Positions 20,219 to 28,125 of a stretch of DNA of 64,000 nucleotides are shown here, piece by piece (the stretch's first letter is position 1; every line of letters starts with the position of its first letter). The notes beneath the pieces were generated by a model, which was not told the origin of the DNA, did no database searches, and worked only from the letters and a program-made list of their open reading frames with translations. The position numbers were made by a program, and so were the translations under genes. Origin of the DNA: Streptomyces diastatochromogenes (GTDB taxonomy: Bacteria > Actinomycetota > Actinomycetes > Streptomycetales > Streptomycetaceae); the NCBI GenBank assembly GCA_026913215.1, contig JAPTYK010000003.1, positions 62,001 through 126,000 of the forward strand, in the 5' to 3' direction.

Positions 20219-20322
20219 CGCACAGCCTTTCTGCGTCGGGTTGCGTCGGCAGAATGCGCGGCTGGGACGTCTTTGTCCACGCGGAGTTGCGCAAGCCTCC
20301 CGCCGGGTCCCCGCCTCGCGAA

Positions 20323-20344
20323 GACTCAGCCAAGTCGGCTTGCC
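20323..20344. repeat. Shared 22-bp intergenic motif, copy A
   Basis: GACTCAGCCAAGTCGGCTTG plus CC. It matches 20 of 22 positions with the element at 53511-53532 before metK. The core CAAG-N4-CTTG is a dyad. It lies about 105 bp upstream of the second P450 start and just after the ATP-grasp gene end. Confidence 0.5.
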
Positions 20345-20353
20345 ACGAGGGCG

Positions 20354-21586
20354 TCAGCCGATGTCGAGCCCCGCCCGGAACCACGCCTCCGCGACCCGGA
20401 TGCGCTCCTCGGTCTCGGCCCGGTCCGCGCCCTCGATCACGAACGCGGCGAGGAAGTCCCCGGAGTGGGACGCGTCCTGGACGGTCTGGCCGACCTCCGC
20501 GTACGTCGTGTACTTCACGACCCCGGTCGGCAGGGTCGACGGGTCCGGCAGGGACCGCAGGACGCCGGGACGCTTGGTGAAGAGCAGCTGCCCGGCCAGG
20601 CGGTCGGGGTCCCTGCGGTCACCGGCGTCGACGGCCAGCCCGAGCTGCCGGCGGACCGGGTACTCCATCGGGTCGAAGCCGAACAGCACCCGCTGCACGT
20701 CCCGCACGCCCGCGCCACCGGCCCGCGAGGCGGCCTCGCACAGGACGAGCTCGTCGTCGGCGGTGTGGAACACCTCGATGTGGAAGGCGAAGTGCTCGGG
20801 CCCCCCGAACGCGTCGAGGACCCGCTCGCCGAAGTCGACGAGCCGCCGCGCCAGCGGATCGGCGGTGTCGAGCGCGATGTCGACCCGGCCCTTGCGGTCC
20901 CGGAAGTCGGCCAGCGCGTACTGGTACTGGGAGGGCCACAGGGTCGCGATCCGGCCGTCCAGGACGTTGCCGTCGATGTGGCACATCGAGCCGACGACGA
21001 ACGCCTCGGCCAGCCACTGCGGCTCCCCGTCCGGGGCGAGGAGCTCCGCGTCCCGTGCCCACGCGTCGAGCTCCTCGCGCGTGCGCAGCACGGACACGCC
21101 CAGGGAGAGCACTCCCTTGCGGGGCTTGACCACGACCGGCAGCCCGTGGCGCTCGGCGAAGCGGTCCAGGTCCTCGCGCGTCCGCAGCAGCACGTGGTCG
21201 GCGACGGCGATCCCGGCGGCCCGCGCGACCCGCTTCATCTCCCACTTGTCGCGGTACACCCGGGCGGAATCGGGCCGCTGCCCCGGCAGGTCGTAGCGCT
21301 CGCGCAGCTCGGCCGCCCGCTCGATGTCGAACTCCTGGCAGGCGACGACGTCGGTGACGCCGAACTCCTCGACGAGCGCGGCGGCCCGCTCGGCCACGTG
21401 CGGGCCGGTGTCGTAGTCCGCCAGCACCTCGGCGTGCAGATAGGGCGCCCCGGTGGGCAGCTCCTCGCCGAACAGGGCGAGCTGCTCGGCCGAGCCCAGC
21501 AGGACGAGCTTCTCGCCGCGGTCGGCCAGCCACCGCTCGTAGGGGTTGGCGCGCAGCGAGCCGCGGTGCAGGACGAGCGTGGTCAT
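20354..21586 (-). CDS. ATP-grasp ligase 1
   Basis: A 410-residue ATP-grasp enzyme of the carboxylate-amine ligase type. The N-terminal Rossmann-like part (TLVLHRGSLRANPYERWL) is followed by DKWEMKRVARAAGI, the ATP-binding strand LPVVVKPRKGVLSLGV (about residue 157), and EVFHTADDELVLCEAASRAGGAG with Glu/Asn-region metal ligands (about residue 270). These enzymes join an amino acid carboxylate to an amine through an acyl phosphate. It is last in a five-gene operon with amino-acid-forming enzymes, so the substrate is probably the unusual amino acid made there. ATGA overlap with the preceding gene. Confidence 0.85.
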   Translation of the reverse strand: MTTLVLHRGSLRANPYERWLADRGEKLVLLGSAEQLALFGEELPTGAPYLHAEVLADYDTGPHVAERAAALVEEFGVTDVVACQEFDIERAAELRERYDLPGQRPDSARVYRDKWEMKRVARAAGIAVADHVLLRTREDLDRFAERHGLPVVVKPRKGVLSLGVSVLRTREELDAWARDAELLAPDGEPQWLAEAFVVGSMCHIDGNVLDGRIATLWPSQYQYALADFRDRKGRVDIALDTADPLARRLVDFGERVLDAFGGPEHFAFHIEVFHTADDELVLCEAASRAGGAGVRDVQRVLFGFDPMEYPVRRQLGLAVDAGDRRDPDRLAGQLLFTKRPGVLRSLPDPSTLPTGVVKYTTYAEVGQTVQDASHSGDFLAAFVIEGADRAETEERIRVAEAWFRAGLDIG

Positions 21587-22545
21587 GCGGAGGTCCCTTC
21601 GTTCCAGATGCTGACGTAGCGTTCCCCGGTGTCCGGCAGGATCGTCACGATCGTCCTGCCCGCGTACGCGGGATCCCGGGCGAGCAGCGTCGCTCCGTAC
21701 ACCGCGGCGCCCGAGGAGAGCCCGGTGAAGAGGGCCTGCTCGCGGGTGAGCGCGCGGGCCGTGTCGAGCGCGGCCTCGTCGGAGCAGGTGATGACCCGGT
21801 CGATGAGCGCGACGTCCGTCGTGGGCGAGACGAAACCGCCGTTGAGACCGGGGATGCGGTGGGTGCCCGCGTAGCCGCGGGAGAGGACGGGCGAGCCCTC
21901 CGGCTCGACCGCCACGACCTCCAGGGCCGGGTTGCGCTCCTTGAGGAAGCGGCCGGCGCCGGTCAGGGTGCCCCCGGTGCCGACCCCGGCGACGAGGACG
22001 TCGACCCGGCCGCCGGTGTCCGCCCAGATCTCGGGCCCGGTGGTCTCGTAGTGGGCCCGGACGTTGTCGGGGTTCTCGTGCTGGCGCACGTACCAGGAAT
22101 CGGGCGTGGCGGCCTGGATCTCCTCGGCCTTGGCGATGGCACCGGCGAACCGGTCGGCGCTGGGCGTCTGCACGATCTCCGCGCCGAGCGCGGTCAGCAG
22201 CCCGATCCGCTCCGGCGTCGCGCTGTCGGGCAGGACGACCACGCAGCGGTAGCCGCGCAGCGCGCACAGCGCGGCGAGGGCGATGCCGGTGTTGCCGGAG
22301 GTGGACTCCACCACGGTGCCGCCGGGGACGAGTTCACCGCGCCGCTCGGCGCCGCTGAGCATGGCCAGGGCGGCCCGGTCCTTGCTGCTGGCGAAGGGGT
22401 TGGCGGCCTCGATCTTGGCGAGGACCTCGGCTCCGGGCGCGCCGTCCGGGAGGGCGAGGCGGACCAGGGGGGTGTTGCCGATGAGTTCTTCGAGACCGGC
22501 GGCGACGCGCCGCCGGACGGGTGCGGTGAGCAGGTCGGTGGTCAC
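21583..22545 (-). CDS. PLP-dependent cysteine-synthase-family enzyme 1
   Basis: A 320-residue fold-type II PLP enzyme. The PLP lysine is in NPFASSKDRAALAM (about residue 53), the substrate loop is ESTSGNTGIAL, the phosphate loop is GVGTGGTLTG (about residue 187) and GLSSGAAV follows near the C terminus. The family performs beta-replacement on O-acetylserine or O-phosphoserine to give cysteine or other beta-substituted alanines, including the diaminopropionate precursors made by SbnA-type enzymes. The adjacent serine acetyltransferase argues for O-acetylserine as donor substrate. The nucleophile is unknown. GGAG precedes the GTG start; both ends overlap neighbours by four bases. Confidence 0.88.
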   Translation of the reverse strand: MTTDLLTAPVRRRVAAGLEELIGNTPLVRLALPDGAPGAEVLAKIEAANPFASSKDRAALAMLSGAERRGELVPGGTVVESTSGNTGIALAALCALRGYRCVVVLPDSATPERIGLLTALGAEIVQTPSADRFAGAIAKAEEIQAATPDSWYVRQHENPDNVRAHYETTGPEIWADTGGRVDVLVAGVGTGGTLTGAGRFLKERNPALEVVAVEPEGSPVLSRGYAGTHRIPGLNGGFVSPTTDVALIDRVITCSDEAALDTARALTREQALFTGLSSGAAVYGATLLARDPAYAGRTIVTILPDTGERYVSIWNEGTSA

Positions 22546-23327
22546 CAGGGGACTCCAGGGGTCGTGAAGAGGTCGGGGGAGGCGGGGGAGCGGGTCACCA
22601 GGAACCCGCCGAGGCGAGCACCCGCACGGCGTCGGGCACAGGCGCTGTGACGGGCGCCGGACCGGCGGTGCGTACGGCACCGGGCGGGGAGACGGGCGCC
22701 GGGCGGCGGCCCCTCGGCACCGGGCGCGGCGTCGGGGACCGGCCGCAGCGCGGGCGCGGGCCGGACGACGGAACGCGCCGCGTACACCCGGGCGCCGGGC
22801 GGCAGGTCCTCGGTGACGGTGGCCATGGCGCCGATCAGGGCGCGGTCGCCGATGGTGACCGGCCCGAGGACGGTCGCGTTCGCGCCGAGGATCACGCCGT
22901 CGCCGACGACCGGATGGCGCCGGGCACCGGGCGGGCGGTGGTTGTCGGTCCACCAGCCCACCGCGCCGAGCGTCACCTGCTGGTAGATCGTCACGTCGTC
23001 GCCGACGACGGCGGTCTGGCCGATCACCACGGACGCGCCGTGGTCGATGAAGACGCGGCGGCCGAGCACCGTACCGGGGTGGATCTCGACGCCGGTGCGG
23101 CGGCGGGCGACGCGGGCGACGGTCCGCGCGGCCGTGCGCATCCGCCGGCGGTACAGCCGGTGCGCCACCCGGTGGGACCACACGGCGGAGAGACCGGTGT
23201 GGCCGAGGGCCTCCCAGCGGCCGCCGAGGGACGGGTCACGGGCGACGACGACGTCCAGGTCCTCGATCAGGGTGCGCAGCAGACCGGGCTGTCCGGGCAT
23301 GCCGTCGGCTCCTTCCTGCCGGGCCAT
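22542..23327 (-). CDS. Serine O-acetyltransferase (CysE-like)
   Basis: A left-handed beta-helix acyltransferase that makes O-acetylserine from serine and acetyl-CoA. The helical N-terminal part contains RDPSLGGRWEALGHTGLSAVWSHR, and the hexapeptide repeats contain GVEIHPGTVLGRRVFIDHGASVVIGQTAV and TIYQQVTLGAVG, with catalytic His in both halves. The C-terminal 80 residues are Arg/Pro-rich and unlike CysE, which suggests a frame slip near 22760 or a non-conserved tail. Directly upstream of the cysteine-synthase-like gene and overlapping it, so the pair forms a dedicated O-acetylserine route, as in D-cycloserine biosynthesis (DcsE/DcsD). Confidence 0.85.
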   Translation of the reverse strand: MARQEGADGMPGQPGLLRTLIEDLDVVVARDPSLGGRWEALGHTGLSAVWSHRVAHRLYRRRMRTAARTVARVARRRTGVEIHPGTVLGRRVFIDHGASVVIGQTAVVGDDVTIYQQVTLGAVGWWTDNHRPPGARRHPVVGDGVILGANATVLGPVTIGDRALIGAMATVTEDLPPGARVYAARSVVRPAPALRPVPDAAPGAEGPPPGARLPARCRTHRRSGARHSACARRRAGARLGGFLVTRSPASPDLFTTPGVPW

Positions 23328-23330
23328 CGG

Positions 23331-24598
23331 TCAGGCGGCCAGGGCCGGGGCGGCCGCGGCCGCCGGCTCGACGTCGATGCGGATCTCCTCGCGCACCAGG
23401 CGCTCGCACAGCTCCACCGCGCTGTCGGTGTCGGCGGCCGTGGCGACGACGCTGCCGAGCCGGTCCCAGTTGTCGTTCAGGGGGCGTACGGTGTCGCCCG
23501 CGCGGACGGAGACCTGCGCGGCCAGCACGTCCGGCCGGGCGCGGACCTCCTCCACGCCCGACACCGCGGTGACGGTGCCCGGCTCGCGCAGCACGGCCCG
23601 CATCACGGCGGCCCCTTCGGGGCCGGGGCCTCGGCGAGCGGCTCGGTGAGGCCGAGCGGCCAGGCGGCCCCGTAGGCGATCATGTCGACGCCGTACGCGG
23701 CCTCGACGAGCTCCACGATGTTGTCGCCGCCCAGCCGGTTGTGGGACTCGATGACGACCGGGCCGCGCGAGGAGAGCCTGATCTCGGTGTGGCTGGGGCC
23801 GTCCGTGACGCCCATCGAGGTCAGGAACTCCTCGACGGCGCCGGTCAGCCGCTCCCGGTCGGCATCGGACAGCCGGGCGGGCACGGCGTGCCCGAGCTCG
23901 ACGAAGTGCTCCTCCGAGGTGAGCTTCTCGGTGACGGCGACGACGACGTGGCGGCCGGCGAAGCTCAGGGCCTCGACGCTGAACTCCGGCCCGTCGATGT
24001 AGGACTCCATCAGGAAGCCGTCGACGGTGAACATGGTCGAGCCGCGGTCGGTCCGGCCGCCGTCCAGCTCCCGGACCCGCGCCCACACCCGGTCCAGGTC
24101 CTCCGGGCCCTCGGCGCGCAGCAGGCCGAAGCCGGCGGTCGTGGAGACGGGCTTCAGGATGAACGGGAAGCCGGCCCGCTCGCCGAAGGCGTCGAGCGAG
24201 GCCCGGTCCTCCACCAGGGCGGCGTGGGGCACCGGCAGGCCCCGCTCGGCGAGGTGGCGGCGCATCAGCCACTTGTCGCGCATGCGGCGGCTCACCTCGT
24301 AGCGGTGGCCGTCGGTCAGCCCGAACAGGTCGCCCAGCCGGCTCGCCGGGTTCAGACCGGGTTCGGTGAGCGAGACCACGGCGTCCACGCCGTAGACCGC
24401 GCGGGCCGCCTCGGCGAAGGGCCGCACGACGTCCCACTCGGTGTAGTCGACGACGAGCAGCACGTCGGCGGCGCGCGTCTGGTACTCGGTGACCTTGTCG
24501 GGGTGCTGGATCAGGACGATCTTGACGCCGAGCGCGGTGAAGCGCTCCACATGGGCGTCGACGCCGCCGATCAGCAGGACGGTCTTGGCGTTGCTCAC
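23331..24598 (-). CDS. ATP-grasp ligase 2 (single frameshift)
   Basis: About 420 residues once the frame break near 23615 is repaired; the missing base is probably in a G run (APAPKGPP-stop versus APEGAAVMRAVLREPG). ATP-grasp features are NAKTVLLIGGVDAHVERF, RDKWLMRRHLAERGLPVP, the ATP lysine strand FPFILKPVSTTAGFGLL (about residue 150), EVSF-type PEFSVEALSFAG and the Glu-x-Asn metal site VVIESHNRLGGDN (about residue 292). The separated last 90 residues are the L-amino-acid-ligase-type C-terminal domain (VEEVRARPDVLAAQVSVRAGD). It belongs to the carnosine-synthase/dapdiamide-ligase-like group. GTG start overlaps the preceding stop. Confidence 0.85.
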
Positions 24599-25845
24599 GA
24601 GAGGGATCCCTTCGGGGCGGCGAGCACGGCGTCGCGGACGACCACGCGCAGCAGTCCGCGGACGCGGGCGAGGCGGTCGGCGGCCTCGGCGGGGGACTCG
24701 GCGTCGACGACGGCGTAGCCGTGGCGGGTGAAAGAGCTGGTGGTGGGCGGCAGTTCGTCCCCGGGGGAGAAGGGGAAGTGCACCGTCTGGACGTAGGGCA
24801 GCGCGCGGACGGCGTCGAGGCCCTCGACGGACTCCAGCCGGCCGGCGGGGAGGAAGAAGAAACCGACGGACGCGGTGTGCCGGGGGGTGGGCGGCTCGAC
24901 CGGCTCCCCGGCGAGGGTGCGGAAGATCGCCGCCTCGATGTCGTAGTCGGAGGCGGTCTCGATGAGCAGCGGGATCCGGTCCCCGCCCAGCCGGGTCTGG
25001 GACTCGACGATGCGCGGACCGCGCGGCGTGAGGATGACCTCGGTGTGCGCGGGGCCGAAGCGGTAGCCGGCCAGGTCGAGCAGCCCGATCACCACCGCGT
25101 GGATCGCGGTCCGCTCGTCCTGCCCGAGCGGGGCCGGGTGGACGTGCGCGGTCTCGACGAAGCAGGGCGCGCCGGTGGTGTGCTTGGCCGTGATGCCGAT
25201 GACGTGGTGCACCCCGTCGGCGGAGAGGGTCTCCACGCTGAACTCGGGGCCCTGGAGGTACTCCTCGACCAGGTACGGCCCCGCGAGACCGGCCTTCGTG
25301 ACGCGGTCCGTCCATTCCTCCAGGTCCGCCGCGTCGTGGATCAGGGCGACGCCGCGGCTGCCGGAGGCGCGGGCGGGCTTGACGACGACGGGCAGCGGCA
25401 GCCGTCCCGCGGCGGCCACGACCTCCTCGACGGTCCCGGCGGACTCGGCGCGGACGACCGAGAGCCCGTGCTCGGCGAGGAGCGCGCGCATCGCGGCCTT
25501 GTCGTTGAGGACGGTGACGGCGGAGGCCGGGTTCGGGGAGACGCCGAGCGCCTCGGCCTCGGCGACCGCCGGGGGCATCGACTCCTCGGCACCCAGGTGC
25601 AGGACCGTCTCGATGGCGTGGGCGCGCACCGTCTCGGCGATGAGCGCGCGCAGCCCGGCCTCGTCGGAGAAGTCGGTCAGCAGCAGCTCCCGGGCGTGCT
25701 CGGCGACCTCGTCGAGGTACTCCCGCTCGCGCAGCGCCGGGTCCCAGATCGCCCAGACCTCGAAGCCCGCCTCGGCGGCCTTGCGGACGAACTGGCTGTA
25801 GGGCATCACCATCAGCAGCCGCCTGGGCGCGCCGGTGGGGGTCAT
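24595..25845 (-). CDS. ATP-grasp ligase 3
   Basis: A 416-residue ATP-grasp ligase, intact. The N-terminal part is LLMVMPYSQFVRKAAEAGFEVWAIWD. It has NDKAAMRALLAEHGLSVV, the ATP-binding LPVVVKPARASGSRGVALIHD (split here), PEFSVETLSADG, the metal site PRIVESQTRLGGDRIP, and the C-terminal domain ending RLARVRGLLRVVV. It resembles ligase 2 closely in organisation, suggesting duplication and two successive couplings. It is the first gene of the operon; 253 bp separate it from the gene upstream, room for a promoter, but no regulon motif copy was found there. Confidence 0.87.
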   Translation of the reverse strand: MTPTGAPRRLLMVMPYSQFVRKAAEAGFEVWAIWDPALREREYLDEVAEHARELLLTDFSDEAGLRALIAETVRAHAIETVLHLGAEESMPPAVAEAEALGVSPNPASAVTVLNDKAAMRALLAEHGLSVVRAESAGTVEEVVAAAGRLPLPVVVKPARASGSRGVALIHDAADLEEWTDRVTKAGLAGPYLVEEYLQGPEFSVETLSADGVHHVIGITAKHTTGAPCFVETAHVHPAPLGQDERTAIHAVVIGLLDLAGYRFGPAHTEVILTPRGPRIVESQTRLGGDRIPLLIETASDYDIEAAIFRTLAGEPVEPPTPRHTASVGFFFLPAGRLESVEGLDAVRALPYVQTVHFPFSPGDELPPTTSSFTRHGYAVVDAESPAEAADRLARVRGLLRVVVRDAVLAAPKGSLS

Positions 25846-26045
25846 GTCGGGGGCTCCGTTCTCGTGGGACTCGGGTGCGGCTCCGCGGGGTGCGGAAGAC
25901 CGTGGGAGGGGCCCGGCGGCGGCGACTTCCCTAAGAAGCGCCGAGGCCCGCCGATCGTTCTTCGGTGCGGGGGCGGGTCGGTATCGTTGCGTCAGAAGTC
26001 GGGACGGAGCTCGGTCGGGAGCGTCGTCCCCGTCGGTGTGAGGCC

Positions 26046-26077
26046 GGCCGGTGTCCGTCGGGGGGCGGACGCCGGCC
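26046..26077. terminator. Terminator hairpin after GNAT gene
   Basis: GGCCGGTGTCCG and CGGACGCCGGCC pair at 11 of 12 positions around TCGGGGGG. It lies about 20 bp past the acetyltransferase stop and separates it from the ATP-grasp operon. Confidence 0.7.
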
Positions 26078-26098
26078 GGGTCTTCCCCGGACGACGGA

Positions 26099-27016
26099 TC
26101 AGCCGTCGGTCCGGTCGAAGCGCGTGACGACACGGGCACCCTGAACGGCCAGCACACGGGCGAGCGCCTCGTGCTCGTTCGGATCGCCGGTGTCCAGCGT
26201 CACCAGGGCACGCTCGGCACCGAGCCCCCGCAGATCGGCCAGGACGGCGGTGAGCAGGGCCAGGCCGATGCCGAGACCGCGGAAGGCGGGCGCCACGCAC
26301 AGATCCAGGACACGGCCCTCCGTACCGGAGGCCTGCGCCACGGCATAGCCGACCGGACGGCCCGCCACCTCCAGCAGCAGCGTCACCTCGCCCCGGTCGC
26401 GCAGCCGGTCCCGGCTCGCGCGGAAGGCCGCAGCGTCCCGCGTCTTGGGCCCCTTGGACAGACCGCGCAGATGCAGCGCGTGCAGCACCTCGTCGTCGTC
26501 CCGGCCCGCCCGCCGCAGCGTCCCCTCGTCGGGGAGCAGGGGCGGCAGCGCCGGAACCGTCAGGTCGATGTCGTACTGGCCCGCGGTCGCGCCGGGCGTG
26601 AACCCCGCCTCCGCGAGGACGGACGGCACCACCGTGTCGCCGCGCAGGACGCCGCCGACGGTGACCGCGTACGGCCTGCCGTGCTCCGCCTCCAGCTCGT
26701 CGACCCGGTCCAGGACCAGGCACAGCAGCGTCCGGGCGGCGCTCTGGCCGCGCGGGCCGGGCAGCGCCGTCAGCGCGGCGTCGACCGTGTCGCCGCTCGG
26801 CGACAGGGCCGCCCAGGCGAGCACCTCGTCGCCGGGGCCGGTCAGGCACCAGCTGTTCTCGTCGTAGCCGGGGTGACCGGTCTCCAGCAGGATGTCCTCC
26901 CGCGTGCAGGTGGCCACCCCCGTGATGGTCTCCTCGTAGGACCGCACCAGGCGGACCAGGCTGTCGAGCGGCACGTCGGTCGGTCGCCTGACGGCGAGCT
27001 GTCCGTGCGGGGTCAT
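26099..27016 (-). CDS. Tandem GNAT-fold acetyltransferase
   Basis: A 305-residue protein with two GNAT-like halves, as in mycothiol synthase MshD. The C-terminal half has the acetyl-CoA loop RVLDLCVAPAFRGLGIGLALL (about residues 235-255); the N-terminal half has an ENSWCLTGPGDEVLAWAAL strand pair and a degenerate CoA site. Also seen: RGLSKGPKTRDAAAFRASRDRL. It would acetylate an amine of the product or a precursor, perhaps for self-protection; this is not decidable from sequence. It is the last gene of a unit with the epimerase and FkbH-like genes. Confidence 0.75.
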   Translation of the reverse strand: MTPHGQLAVRRPTDVPLDSLVRLVRSYEETITGVATCTREDILLETGHPGYDENSWCLTGPGDEVLAWAALSPSGDTVDAALTALPGPRGQSAARTLLCLVLDRVDELEAEHGRPYAVTVGGVLRGDTVVPSVLAEAGFTPGATAGQYDIDLTVPALPPLLPDEGTLRRAGRDDDEVLHALHLRGLSKGPKTRDAAAFRASRDRLRDRGEVTLLLEVAGRPVGYAVAQASGTEGRVLDLCVAPAFRGLGIGLALLTAVLADLRGLGAERALVTLDTGDPNEHEALARVLAVQGARVVTRFDRTDG

Positions 27017-27111
27017 GGGTGGTGCCCCCCTTCCTGGGGGTTTCGGTTCCGGCGGTCGGGCCGGAGCGTCGGGGGCCGGCGCCGGGTCGGCGGCGCCGGG
27101 TTCGGCCGGGA

Positions 27112-28074
27112 TCAGACGAGCGCGGGCAGCGCCTCCTCGCCGAGGGGGGAGGCGTCCCGGAACCAGCCGACGGTGCGGGCCAGGCCCTCCGCCAGCGGGG
27201 TCCTCGGCGCCCAGCCCAGGTCCCTGCGGGCCGCCGACACGTCGGGGCGGCGCAGGCTCGGGTCGTCCTCCGGCCGGGGGACGAAGGTCAGGGGACTCGC
27301 CGACGCGCACACCTCGCGGACGGCCAGGGCGAGTTCGCGGACCGTCACCTCCTCGGGGTTGCCGAGGTTCACGGGGCCAGGAACACCCGCCTCCAGGGCC
27401 GTGACCAGCCCTTCGACGAGATCGTCGACGTAGCACAGCGAGCGGGTCTGGCTGCCGTCGCCGGTGACCGTCAGCGGCAGACCGGCCAGCGCCTGCGTGA
27501 AGAAGGCGGGGACGGCGCGGCCGTCGTCGGCGCGCATCCGCGGGCCGTACGTGTTGAAGATCCGCACGATGGTGGTCCGCACGCCGTAGGTGCGCCGGTA
27601 GGCCGCGGTGAGCGCCTCCCCGAAGCGCTTGGCCTCGTCGTACACCGAGCGCGGACCGACCGGGTTCACATTGCCCCAGTAGCCCTCGGGCTGCGGGTGC
27701 ACCTGCGGATCGCCGTACACCTCCGAGGTGGAGGTCAGCAGGAACGCGGCGCCGTCGCGGCGGGCCAGCTCCAGCGCGTGGCGCGTGCCGTACGAGCCGA
27801 CGAGCAGGGTCTCGACCGGCAGCCGCAGGTAGTCGAGCGGGGAGGCGGGCGACGCCAGGTGGTACACCGCGTCCACCCGGCCGGGTATCTCCAGGCCCTC
27901 GGTGACGTCCTGGTGCACGAAGCGGAAGCGCGCGTGGTCGAGCAGGTGGGCGATGTTCTCGGCCCGGCCGGTGGACAGGTCGTCCACACAGACGACCTCG
28001 TCCCCCTGCGCCAGGAGCCGTTCGCACAGATGCGACCCGACGAAGCCGGCGCCTCCGGTGACTACTGCTCGCAC
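27112..28074 (-). CDS. UDP-glucuronate decarboxylase/NAD-dependent epimerase
   Basis: A 320-residue extended SDR. It shows VTGGAGFVGSHLCERLL (NAD loop), the catalytic LLTSTSEVYGDPQVHPQPE, the YWGNVNPVGPRSVYDEAKRF region with Tyr-x3-Lys, RIFNTYGPRMRADDGRAVP, and SLCYVDDLVEG. The YGDP...GPR.YDEAKR combination is typical of UDP-xylose synthase. It would make a UDP-pentose, as several enediyne clusters do for their aminopentoses. Apart from the GT2 at 36.6 kb I see no further sugar genes, so the sugar pathway, if real, continues outside. GTG start, GGGAAAG upstream. Confidence 0.87.
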   Translation of the reverse strand: MRAVVTGGAGFVGSHLCERLLAQGDEVVCVDDLSTGRAENIAHLLDHARFRFVHQDVTEGLEIPGRVDAVYHLASPASPLDYLRLPVETLLVGSYGTRHALELARRDGAAFLLTSTSEVYGDPQVHPQPEGYWGNVNPVGPRSVYDEAKRFGEALTAAYRRTYGVRTTIVRIFNTYGPRMRADDGRAVPAFFTQALAGLPLTVTGDGSQTRSLCYVDDLVEGLVTALEAGVPGPVNLGNPEEVTVRELALAVREVCASASPLTFVPRPEDDPSLRRPDVSAARRDLGWAPRTPLAEGLARTVGWFRDASPLGEEALPALV

Positions 28075-28125
28075 GCTCTTTCCCTTCTGATGAGTGTCTC
28101 GGTCCGCTGCCGCGCCGTCGTCGGC

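Noticed and set aside
28025..28035. GCACAGATGCG as another regulon motif
   Set aside because: No six-base spacer, and it lies in the epimerase coding sequence.
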